This document shows, one piece after another, positions 1 through 5,340 of a stretch of DNA of 7,703 bases (positions within the stretch are counted from its first letter, which is position 1; the number at the start of each line of letters is the position of its first letter). Both the position numbers and the translations under genes were made by a program. The stretch comes from Pseudomonadota bacterium (GTDB taxonomy: Bacteria; Myxococcota; Bradymonadia; UBA4248). The notes below the pieces were generated by a model. The model made no database searches. It was not told the DNA's origin and worked only from the letters and a program-made list of their open reading frames with translations. Location of the stretch: NCBI GenBank assembly GCA_017613855.1, contig JAGACY010000072.1, positions 1-7,703 on the forward strand. The letters run 5' to 3'.

Positions 1-636
1 AATTTCCAGCTTTGAAGGCGGTAGTGAGAAGAGACAGCGCAGAGCGTGACTTGCATTGAGTGAGGGATTTGCGGCGAGTGCAAATCGAATTTCGACGCGT
101 GAGCTCCATGGAGAGCGTAGGATCGGTTCTAGCAGGGCGTTTTGTGATGGACGTCTTGAGGCCATGAACAGAATGTCCTGTTCTCGTATAGCAGGATTGG
201 AACAAAGTATTTCGATCACCGGCGGCCATGGGCTATAAAGCAGTGCCTCATGATGATTTCGGACAGAGGTACGTGCCATTGCCTTTTGAACACCCAGGGG
301 CTGACTGATTAGCGTCTGTGCATTTTGAGCTTCAACATTGGGAATGCCAATTCTGGACGGTGCATAATCCGTAAAAAACAATTTTGCGAGCGAATGGATC
401 TCACTGTCATTGCCGCATTGATACAAATCGGAGAACCGTTCTACAAAATGCATGTCCTTTGAAAGTGAAACGAAAGCACGTGCACAAATAATGAGATCCC
501 GGCATGCCATTTCGTCACGCCGGGTAAGATAGGAATCCACTTTTTGCGCGATATATTCAAATCCTTCTTCGTCCGGCGCATTGAGCAGATGGGTCTTGAT
601 CTGTTGTTCAATTATTTTGGGATCGTCTGTCGACAT
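1..636 (-). CDS. Helical-repeat protein of unknown function, partial (C-terminus off left edge)
   Basis: An open frame of 212 codons runs from ATG at 634-636 to the left edge without a stop, so the 3' end is missing. The start lies 6 nt after the stop of the FHA-sigma-54 regulator. No Shine-Dalgarno sequence is visible, which suggests translational coupling. The N-terminal ~100 residues look helical and soluble, with no signal peptide or membrane segment. From about residue 112 there is a repeating pattern of short helices: LGVQKAMART, LCSNPAIREQDILFMASRRP, then FALAANPSLNASHALRCL. The recurring N-P turn between helices recalls HEAT-like / leucine-rich-repeat-variant solenoids. I recall similar uncharacterised proteins from Myxococcota, with motifs such as 'LLxNPRLTExDVVRxAARRP', but cannot search. 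Such folds usually bind protein. Linkage to an FHA regulator suggests a signalling role, which is inference only. The frame is certain; the function is unknown. Confidence 0.85.
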   Translation of the reverse strand, partial: MSTDDPKIIEQQIKTHLLNAPDEEGFEYIAQKVDSYLTRRDEMACRDLIICARAFVSLSKDMHFVERFSDLYQCGNDSEIHSLAKLFFTDYAPSRIGIPNVEAQNAQTLISQPLGVQKAMARTSVRNHHEALLYSPWPPVIEILCSNPAIREQDILFMASRRPSQNALLEPILRSPWSSRVEIRFALAANPSLNASHALRCLFSLPPSKLEI

Positions 637-642
637 GGGGTA

Positions 643-2034
643 TTAGGAGTCTAACTCATCATCCTCTTGTGATCCGCTGTTTCTGATGTTCAGATTGAGT
701 TTCCGAACAATGTATTCGACGGATTTACGGTGCATGTCAGAGAGACGGGCTGCTTTAGAAACATTACCGTTGGTCGTTTCAAGCAGTTTAGTCCAGTATT
801 GTGTTTCGAATTGTTCGATAATATTTTGTTTTGCTTCTTTAAATGGAGTTTGCTGCTGAAGTACAAGCTGAACGTATGCATCTGTTTCATTGGCATTTGA
901 GCCTGATTTTAAATCACCTTTTTTGGTGTTTAAAAAACGGGTTTCAATGCGATTGTCATTTGCAAGCAAACATGCACGTTCAATAAAATTGCGGAGTTCT
1001 CTGACATTTCCTGGCCATGCATAGGAGCGCAATTTCTGCATGGTTGAGAAAGAGATTTCCGGCGCAGGACGCTTGAATTTTCTGGAGGCATCCTCGAGGA
1101 AATGCTCAACGAGCAGCGGAATGTCTTCGGTTCTTTTTCTCAGAGGCGGCAAATCTACTTTGATGACAGCAAGGCGATAGTATAAATCTTCACGGAAATT
1201 GCCATTTTCGACTTCACGGGCAAGCGAACGGTTGGTAGCTGCTATGACCCGGACATCGATGGGATATGTTTTTTCTGAGCCGACAGGGCGCACCATGTGA
1301 TTTTCGAGTGCTCTGAGGAGTTTTGGCTGTAAATCGAGCGACAACTCGCCAATTTCATCGAGAAAAAGCGTACCGCCGTTGGCCTGCAAAAAAGCGCCTT
1401 TTCTATCCGAAACAGCCCCGGTAAAAGCACCTTTGACATGTCCGAAAAGTTCCGATTCTATGAGATCTTTTGAAACGGCAGAACAGTCAAACGTGACAAA
1501 GGGCTTGTCGATCCTCTCTGAATGCTGACGAATGGCAGCTGCAACGAGTTCTTTGCCGCATCCCGATTCTCCTTCGACGAGTACGGTCGCAGGTGTGGGG
1601 GAGACTTTTTCGAGGAGGCCGAAAATTTCTCGCATGGCAATGGATTGGCCAATTAAATCGCCAAAATGATCCTGCGAAGAAATGGAAACCTCGATGGAAT
1701 CATTGCTGCATAATTCAAATTTGATTTCGACACCTCCGCACCGGAACGTGATGGGAGAGGTCAGATAAATATCATTGACCCGGATATCGCCAATAAAAGT
1801 GCCGTTTTTACTGCCCAAATCCACAAGTCTGTAACCGGTTTGATCGAGCTCTATCTTGGCATGATGCCTTGAGATGGAGGGTTCCTGCAGACAAAAATCA
1901 CAATCCGGATGAGAGCCAATAAAAATCAGTCTTTTTTGGTATTCACCTTTTACATCTGTCGAACTAAGGCGATATTTTTTGACCTGAAGGGCGACTGGAA
2001 TATTTCCAAGAATAGTCTGAGTTTGATCTGTCAT
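643..2034 (-). CDS. FHA-domain sigma-54-dependent transcriptional activator (bEBP)
   Basis: Cytoplasmic enhancer-binding protein of 463 aa that would use ATP hydrolysis to open sigma-54 RNA polymerase promoters. An FHA domain spans about residues 37-110, with G40-S41, SISRHHAKIE (53-62) and the DLGSKNGTF loop (72-80), so the input is probably a phosphothreonine peptide made by a Ser/Thr kinase. The AAA+ domain (about 125-355) has Walker A GESGCGKE (155-162), an intact GAFTGA sigma-54 contact loop (202-207), Walker B GGTLFLDEIGE (220-230), the arginine-finger segment FREDLYYRL (280-288) and sensor II WPGNVREL (340-347). A Fis-type helix-turn-helix follows at about 421-447 (NGNVSKAARLSDMHRKSVEY). 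The frame can be extended to a TTG at 2076, but the ATG at 2032-2034 directly precedes a normal FHA N-terminus and is preferred. Neither has a clear ribosome binding site. It is the third gene of a four-gene cluster with DUF4388 and two unknowns. No receiver domain is present, so control is through FHA rather than a histidine kinase. Confidence 0.95.
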   Translation of the reverse strand: MTDQTQTILGNIPVALQVKKYRLSSTDVKGEYQKRLIFIGSHPDCDFCLQEPSISRHHAKIELDQTGYRLVDLGSKNGTFIGDIRVNDIYLTSPITFRCGGVEIKFELCSNDSIEVSISSQDHFGDLIGQSIAMREIFGLLEKVSPTPATVLVEGESGCGKELVAAAIRQHSERIDKPFVTFDCSAVSKDLIESELFGHVKGAFTGAVSDRKGAFLQANGGTLFLDEIGELSLDLQPKLLRALENHMVRPVGSEKTYPIDVRVIAATNRSLAREVENGNFREDLYYRLAVIKVDLPPLRKRTEDIPLLVEHFLEDASRKFKRPAPEISFSTMQKLRSYAWPGNVRELRNFIERACLLANDNRIETRFLNTKKGDLKSGSNANETDAYVQLVLQQQTPFKEAKQNIIEQFETQYWTKLLETTNGNVSKAARLSDMHRKSVEYIVRKLNLNIRNSGSQEDDELDS

Positions 2035-2101
2035 TAGAATAAAAATTTTGTAAAGCTCTAAGCCCACCTGCCACAATCAGGTTTCAGGACTTATGGATTG
2101 G

Positions 2102-2305
2102 CTAATCGGTTGTGGCTTCATAAAAAACGATACTTTTACCATCGGGAAGAAGGACAAGTCTGGCACTAAACTCGCGAATGGTCATGGCAAGTGATGTCTG
2201 GTTCATATACCAGTAGTTTAATGCCTTTCTTTTAGCATCACTCCTTGTTCGGCCAGTAAATGTAATGGGTTCTTTTCTTGTTTGTGTCTTGTCAAGATTT
2301 CCCAT
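2102..2305 (-). CDS. Small protein of unknown function (67 aa)
   Basis: A 67-aa soluble, basic-then-mixed protein beginning MGNLDKTQTRKEP. It has no cysteine, no signal peptide and no membrane helix. The gene is well supported because a strong AAGGAG lies 9 nt before the ATG and overlaps the stop codon of the upstream DUF4388 gene, leaving a 14-nt gap. The central pattern F-T-G-R-T-R-S-D-A-K-R-K-A-L-N-Y-W, followed by a second segment rich in hydrophobic and basic residues (LAMTIREFSARLVLLPDG), suggests a compact alpha/beta fold. The GxTxxxAxxxA spacing faintly recalls the Jag N-terminal domain, but I would not assign it. Its place between a DUF4388 protein and an FHA activator suggests it belongs to the same regulatory module (inference). 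Confidence 0.8.
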   Translation of the reverse strand: MGNLDKTQTRKEPITFTGRTRSDAKRKALNYWYMNQTSLAMTIREFSARLVLLPDGKSIVFYEATTD

Positions 2306-2314
2306 TGTGCCTGT

Positions 2315-2320
2315 CTCCTT
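2315..2320 (-). promoter_or_regulatory. Shine-Dalgarno site of the 67-aa gene
   Basis: The minus strand reads AAGGAG, 9 nt before the ATG at 2305. The first A is the last base of the preceding TAA stop (2320-2322). This is the strongest ribosome binding site in the window. It fixes the start of the small gene and suggests termination-reinitiation coupling with the DUF4388 gene. Confidence 0.85.
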
Positions 2321-3477
2321 TATGCTAGCAAATCGATGTGACCCAGAACAAGGAAGAGATAAACGACTTGATGCACTGGGTATTCACTCGGAAATGCGGC
2401 AACCATTTCAGTGAGATTATCGCCTTTTGTGAGCTTTTCGACAACAGCTGTTACCTGAGGAGATAAATCTGCCTCCGGAAGCTTAGGGACATTATCCTTT
2501 AATTTTAAAAAATATGAAAGACACGAATGCGTTACTTCAAGAATGATTGTCATTGGAATCCACTTCAATGAGGCTTGAATGATAATGCTTTCCGCCAGTT
2601 TTTGCTTTGTGTGTGAAATAAAATTTAAGTTATGTTGAACTTTATTATCTATCCATTCAAAATTTCCATCCGGCCATGTAAATACTTCATAGATGAAAGA
2701 AAGATTATTTGGGAGACGATTCTCTGTTTCGGGAGTGATTTCGTCCTTCGAATGTGAATCGATATCATTTGTGGATGATGCTTGTTTTTGGCCAGATTCG
2801 AAAAAATGAAGGTTATCTGAGGTGTGAACATGGACGATGTCTCCCTCGGAAAAATAAAAAATCCAGTGGAGTGATGCACGCCAGAGATGCAGTGTTCCCG
2901 TAAGATGGCGTTCACTGATGGTGTGAAGAATGGCTGCAAAATGGGTGTGTATGAGCGATCCTTTGGGGGTAAAAATCAGATAGGGATTCGCAAATGGAAT
3001 GGAATACAAATCAGTTTTTGCATTATCTGAGAGCTCATCGAGTTTTTCAATCAGCGCATCATGGTGTAATTGCATGAAATGCTCTGTGCCTTGGCGAAGC
3101 CAGCGAAACCGCGCATGCGAAAAAGAATTCCCTTTTAAAGGTTTGTTACTGAGAAGATACAGCGCTTCAAAGAGATTGGATGATGTCGCAGGGATCGGTA
3201 AAATGTCTGCAAATTCAAATTGAATTGCTGTCTCATATTCGGCTGCCCAGCCAAGTTCTGCAAACGCCAGCCATTTGATTTCCGGATATTGGTGAGGGAG
3301 TGTAAATAACTCTTTTTTGTTCGGATGCAATGTGCAGATCCCAAGTGCGGGCGCATTTTCTGCGATGCATTTGTCGAGTGCATCGGGCGTATCGCACACC
3401 ACCAGGTGATAACCATAGGCCTCCAGCACGGCGATGAGTTGAGTGTCAAGCTGGTGTAATGCAACAGCAGTCGTCAT
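2320..3477 (-). CDS. Degenerate receiver-like domain + DUF4388 (PATAN) protein
   Basis: Predicted cytoplasmic regulatory protein of 385 aa. Residues ~13-112 resemble a response-regulator receiver fold that begins late: VLEAYGYHLVVCDTPDALDKC matches the usual alpha1-beta2-alpha2 region. The first strand with its acidic pair is missing, the phosphoacceptor position after beta3 reads ICTLHPN instead of an Asp, and the conserved Lys-Pro before alpha5 reads LPIPATSS. It is therefore unlikely to be phosphorylated. A DUF4388/PATAN-type domain follows (about 185-285): LTGTLHLWRASLHWIFYFSEGDIVHVHT, an Asp/Ser/Glu-rich insert (about 230-255), then YEVFTWPDGNFEW. The C-terminal ~45 residues (SPQVTAVVEKL to VVYLFLVLGHIDLL) look like the small helical tail often found in DUF4388 proteins. 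The start at 3477 is chosen because AAAGGAAG lies 10 nt upstream. An in-frame ATG at 3525 falls inside the heptamer repeat. First gene of the four-gene regulatory cluster. Confidence 0.8.
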   Translation of the reverse strand: MTTAVALHQLDTQLIAVLEAYGYHLVVCDTPDALDKCIAENAPALGICTLHPNKKELFTLPHQYPEIKWLAFAELGWAAEYETAIQFEFADILPIPATSSNLFEALYLLSNKPLKGNSFSHARFRWLRQGTEHFMQLHHDALIEKLDELSDNAKTDLYSIPFANPYLIFTPKGSLIHTHFAAILHTISERHLTGTLHLWRASLHWIFYFSEGDIVHVHTSDNLHFFESGQKQASSTNDIDSHSKDEITPETENRLPNNLSFIYEVFTWPDGNFEWIDNKVQHNLNFISHTKQKLAESIIIQASLKWIPMTIILEVTHSCLSYFLKLKDNVPKLPEADLSPQVTAVVEKLTKGDNLTEMVAAFPSEYPVHQVVYLFLVLGHIDLLA

Positions 3478-3487
3478 GAGGTCTTTA

Positions 3488-3495
3488 CTTCCTTT
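3488..3495 (-). promoter_or_regulatory. Shine-Dalgarno site of the DUF4388 gene, supplied by repeat DNA
   Basis: The minus strand reads AAAGGAAG, ending 10 nt before the ATG at 3477. Its AAAGG is the end of a dispersed repeat junction (3491-3514) that also occurs at 6713-6736. The repeat element therefore provides the translation signal of this gene. This site decides the start at 3477 over the upstream ATG at 3525. Confidence 0.75.
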
Positions 3496-3514
3496 AGTTT
3501 TGCATCCCAATTGC
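3491..3514 (-). repeat. Dispersed 24-bp repeat junction, inverted copy
   Basis: These 24 bp are the exact reverse complement of 6713-6736. On the minus strand the block starts with the end of a heptamer, continues AATTGGGA and ends TGCAAAACTAAAGG. A second, slightly diverged plus-strand version lies at 6630-6653 (AATTGAAA then TGCAAAACTAAAGG). In all three cases heptamers lie immediately before it, so it is the conserved right boundary of the heptamer arrays. Confidence 0.9.
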
Positions 3515-3565
3515 GCATTGCGCATTGCGAATTGCTAATTAGAAAACAATTCCGCATTGCTAATT
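3506..3565 (-). repeat. Heptamer array between dus and the DUF4388 gene
   Basis: On the minus strand this gap reads as phased 7-mers: AATTAGC and AATGCGG (3565-3552), an 11-nt interruption (3551-3541), then AATTAGC, AATTCGC, AATGCGC, AATGCGC and AATTGGG (3540-3506). The period is seven but the heptamers vary, all close to ARTKVGY. The first heptamer contains the last sense codon and stop of dus (AAT-TAG). The array ends at the dispersed TGCAAAACTAAAGG block. The whole 82-bp gap is thus repeat-derived. Confidence 0.88.
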
Positions 3566-4573
3566 GATCTCGAATCCTGCCATTTTCAGCAGTGTCATCA
3601 TAGAATCTTTGTCGGTCTGTGCCCATAATTTTTCGAGTTCATCCCGAGGTGTCCATTCGTCGGATCGTTCCTGCATCGGGAGTTCGCGCCCGAAGGCACC
3701 GGTTGGCACATAACGCACCAAAAATTCAAGTTGTTTCAACAGAAAAGTCTGGCTCCTTGCCATACTTTTTTCGGAGGTGCCGTATGCTTCGATCGTATAG
3801 CTGACGAGCTTTTTGAGCATTTCGAGGCGATCCTGCGACGAGGGATCCATGATCGTTCGTGTTTCGATTTCCTTAAAAATCCAGGGTTTAAGCAAAGCCC
3901 CGCGGGCAATGGCAAAACCTGCGCAGGCGCTTGTTTCCTGTTTGGCGAGTACGTCGCTGCCATGTGCAAGATCGCCGCACCCGATAATAGGAACATCGCT
4001 GTTTCGGGCGATCGATTCGATGAGTTCCCAGTCGCAATTGCCCCGATATTGTGCGGCTTTGGTTCTGCCATGGATAAATACAGCGTTAATGCCGGCTTTT
4101 TGGGCAATTTCGACAACTTCCTGGGCGACGTTGTCATCTGCCTCAAATCCTTTGCGGATCTTGAGCGAAATGGGAATGCTGACAGCATCCCGGATTGCCG
4201 AAATGATTTCCCCAATGGTGGCCGGGCGTTTGAGCAAAATGGCACCGCCGCCGTGTGAAATGACCGATTGATGCGGGCATGCACAGTTAAAATCGACAAA
4301 ATCCGCACCGAATTTTTCGGCCAGTTTTGCTGCTTTGACGAGATGATTGGGATTGTTGCCGACAATTTGTGCGCCAAAAATCTTTTCGTGTGGATCGCGC
4401 CGAATCAGGATTAAATCCTGTTTTCCGCCATTGGCCACATATTTGGCAATGGCCATTTCACCGATGGTTGCATGTGCGCCGTATTCGGTGACCAGTCTTC
4501 GAAACGGTCGGTTCGCTACGTTTGTGACCGATCCCATAAAATACCGTGCCCCGAGAAAGGCTTTATCTTTCAT
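3560..4573 (-). CDS. tRNA-dihydrouridine synthase, DUS3-like
   Basis: FMN-dependent flavoenzyme of 337 aa that reduces uridine to dihydrouridine in RNA using NADPH. The TIM-barrel N-terminus keeps Dus family motifs: NRPFRRLVTEYGA (21-33), IGEMA (37-41), the catalytic loop DFNCACPHQ with the presumed proton-donor Cys99, GGGAILL (108-114), LKIRKG (137-142), HGRTKAAQYRG (168-178) and GCGDL (198-202). From GFAIARGALLKPWIFKEIE (219-237) through FLLKQLEFLVRYVP (277-290) it follows eukaryotic DUS3 as I remember it (IARGALLKPWLFTEI, FLLEWLSFLCRYVPVG) far better than DusA, DusB or DusC. DUS3 acts on U47 of tRNA; the target here is unknown. The catalytic loop is unusual: N-C-A-C-P instead of N-x-G-C-P. 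The start at 4573 has an AAAAAGGA site 7 nt upstream; the longer frame to 4714 would overlap recR and lacks family similarity. It follows recR by 49 nt. The stop codon lies in a heptamer repeat. Confidence 0.92.
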   Translation of the reverse strand: MKDKAFLGARYFMGSVTNVANRPFRRLVTEYGAHATIGEMAIAKYVANGGKQDLILIRRDPHEKIFGAQIVGNNPNHLVKAAKLAEKFGADFVDFNCACPHQSVISHGGGAILLKRPATIGEIISAIRDAVSIPISLKIRKGFEADDNVAQEVVEIAQKAGINAVFIHGRTKAAQYRGNCDWELIESIARNSDVPIIGCGDLAHGSDVLAKQETSACAGFAIARGALLKPWIFKEIETRTIMDPSSQDRLEMLKKLVSYTIEAYGTSEKSMARSQTFLLKQLEFLVRYVPTGAFGRELPMQERSDEWTPRDELEKLWAQTDKDSMMTLLKMAGFEIN

Positions 4574-4580
4574 GTGGATG

Positions 4581-4588
4581 TCCTTTTT
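4581..4588 (-). promoter_or_regulatory. Shine-Dalgarno site of the dus gene
   Basis: The minus strand reads AAAAAGGA, 7 nt before the ATG at 4573. It supports a 337-aa product that starts at the conserved barrel N-terminus rather than the 384-codon frame that would begin inside recR at 4714. Confidence 0.8.
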
Positions 4589-4622
4589 ATTTTGTTCCCC
4601 GGCTATCTGCGATACGCGCAAG

Positions 4623-5219
4623 TTATGATAATGTTCTGCGATCCAAAAGGGATCGGCCCAGGGTCGCTTTATCGGCGTATTCCAGCTGTGCCCCCATTGG
4701 AAGTCCCGATGCAATGCGGCTTAATGTGATGCCAAGCGGCTCAATGAGGCGCTTGAGGTAGGCTGCGGTGGCTTCGCCTTCGATAGAGGGATTCATTGCC
4801 AGAATAATTTCACTAAAAGAGCTTACGGTCAGACGTGCCATCAGCTCGCGAATCTTTAAATCGTTGGGCGTGATCCCTTCGAGCGGAGAAATTGCACCAT
4901 GCAGCACGTGAAATCTCCCGTGAAATTCCCGCGTCGCTTCGATGGCTATCAAATCCTGCGGGGATTCAACCACGCATAGAACATGCTCGTCTCTCACAGG
5001 TTTGGAACATCGTTCACATGGCGAAGTTTCGCATAAATTCTGGCATGTTTCGCAAAAACGAATGCGCTCTTTTGCCGAAAGAATGGCTTCCGCCAGTTCC
5101 TGTGATACCTCTTCGGGTTGCCGGACAAGATAAAATGCTAGGCGTGTTGCCGATTTCCTGCCGATTCCAGGCAGTTTGGCAAAAGCGTCGATAAGATCCT
5201 GTAGTGCTTTGGTTTGCAT
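4623..5219 (-). CDS. recR: Recombination mediator protein RecR
   Basis: RecR works with RecO (and RecF) to load RecA onto SSB-coated single-stranded DNA at gaps during recombinational repair. At 198 aa it is the normal full length. In order: a helix-hairpin-helix DNA-binding segment (LPGIGRKSATRLAFYL, 16-31); a four-Cys zinc finger (C56, C59, C68, C71, with an additional C63); a Toprim domain starting VLCVVESPQDL (80-90) and including AMNPSIEGEATAAYL (141-155); and the C-terminal signature ISRIARG/LEYAD-like stretch, seen here as LSRIASGLPMGAQLEYADKATLGRSL. The ATG at 5219 has an AAGGA about 13 nt upstream, rather distant but with no better alternative. The common partners dnaX and the ybaB-type gene are not in the window. 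It precedes the dus gene by 49 nt and probably shares its transcript. Confidence 0.97.
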   Translation of the reverse strand: MQTKALQDLIDAFAKLPGIGRKSATRLAFYLVRQPEEVSQELAEAILSAKERIRFCETCQNLCETSPCERCSKPVRDEHVLCVVESPQDLIAIEATREFHGRFHVLHGAISPLEGITPNDLKIRELMARLTVSSFSEIILAMNPSIEGEATAAYLKRLIEPLGITLSRIASGLPMGAQLEYADKATLGRSLLDRRTLS

Positions 5220-5247
5220 AGATATGGGGTAATCCTTATTCGTCGTT

Positions 5248-5275
5248 ATTCACTATTCACTATTCACTATTCACT
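5248..5275 (-). repeat. Heptamer array, 4 perfect copies, upstream of recR
   Basis: Four exact ATTCACT copies in tandem on the plus strand (minus strand AGTGAAT), 29 nt before the recR start. It is flanked by CAGTTAG (5276-5282), which is a plus-strand relative of the AGTTAGC heptamer of the large array. The array matches the first five positions of ARTKVGY but not the last two, so it is a more distant member of the family or only shares the period. It lacks the TGCAAAACTAAAGG boundary seen at other arrays. Confidence 0.95.
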
Positions 5276-5289
5276 CAGTTAGATCTTGG

Positions 5290-5340
5290 ACCATGAGGAT
5301 GAGTCTATCCTTCATGGGTTCTGCTCAGCTCCCTCATGGT
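5290..5340. repeat. Inverted repeat in the bax1-like/recR gap, with alternative inner arm
   Basis: ACCATGAGG at 5290-5298 pairs perfectly with CCTCATGGT at 5332-5340, giving a 9-bp stem around a 33-nt loop. The outer arm touches the stop codon of the DUF790 gene. A third arm, CCTTCATGGG at 5309-5318, could pair with 5291-5298 with one bulge, so two mutually exclusive hairpins are possible on the transcript. No U-tract follows on either strand, so this is not a standard intrinsic terminator. A role in transcript processing or attenuation before recR is possible but unproven. Confidence 0.6.

Noticed and set aside
56..238. 60-codon plus-strand frame near the left edge
   Set aside because: It is antisense to the 212-codon minus-strand frame that runs off the edge and shows the helical-repeat pattern; the plus-strand product has low complexity and no motif.
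2035..2076. TTG start at 2076 for the FHA activator
   Set aside because: No ribosome binding site, and the added hydrophobic residues precede a normal FHA start at the ATG at 2034.
2066..2082. Terminator-like hairpin ACCTG/CAGGT before the FHA gene
   Set aside because: The stem is only 5 bp and no adjacent U-tract follows the stem; chance is likely.
2040..2085. Possible sigma-54 promoter (TGGCAG) upstream of the FHA gene
   Set aside because: No GC doublet at the required -12 position; the spacing does not fit.
3478..3525. Upstream ATG at 3525 as the start of the DUF4388 gene
   Set aside because: The extra 16 codons are translated heptamer repeat, and the ATG at 3477 has a good Shine-Dalgarno site.
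3731..4271. Long plus-strand open frames opposite the dus gene (175 and 152 codons)
   Set aside because: They are antisense to a clear Dus coding sequence, show no recognisable motifs and have no convincing start signals.
4574..4714. Upstream start at 4714 for dus
   Set aside because: It would overlap the recR 3' end, the extra residues do not resemble a Dus N-terminus, and the ATG at 4573 has an AAGGA site at proper spacing.
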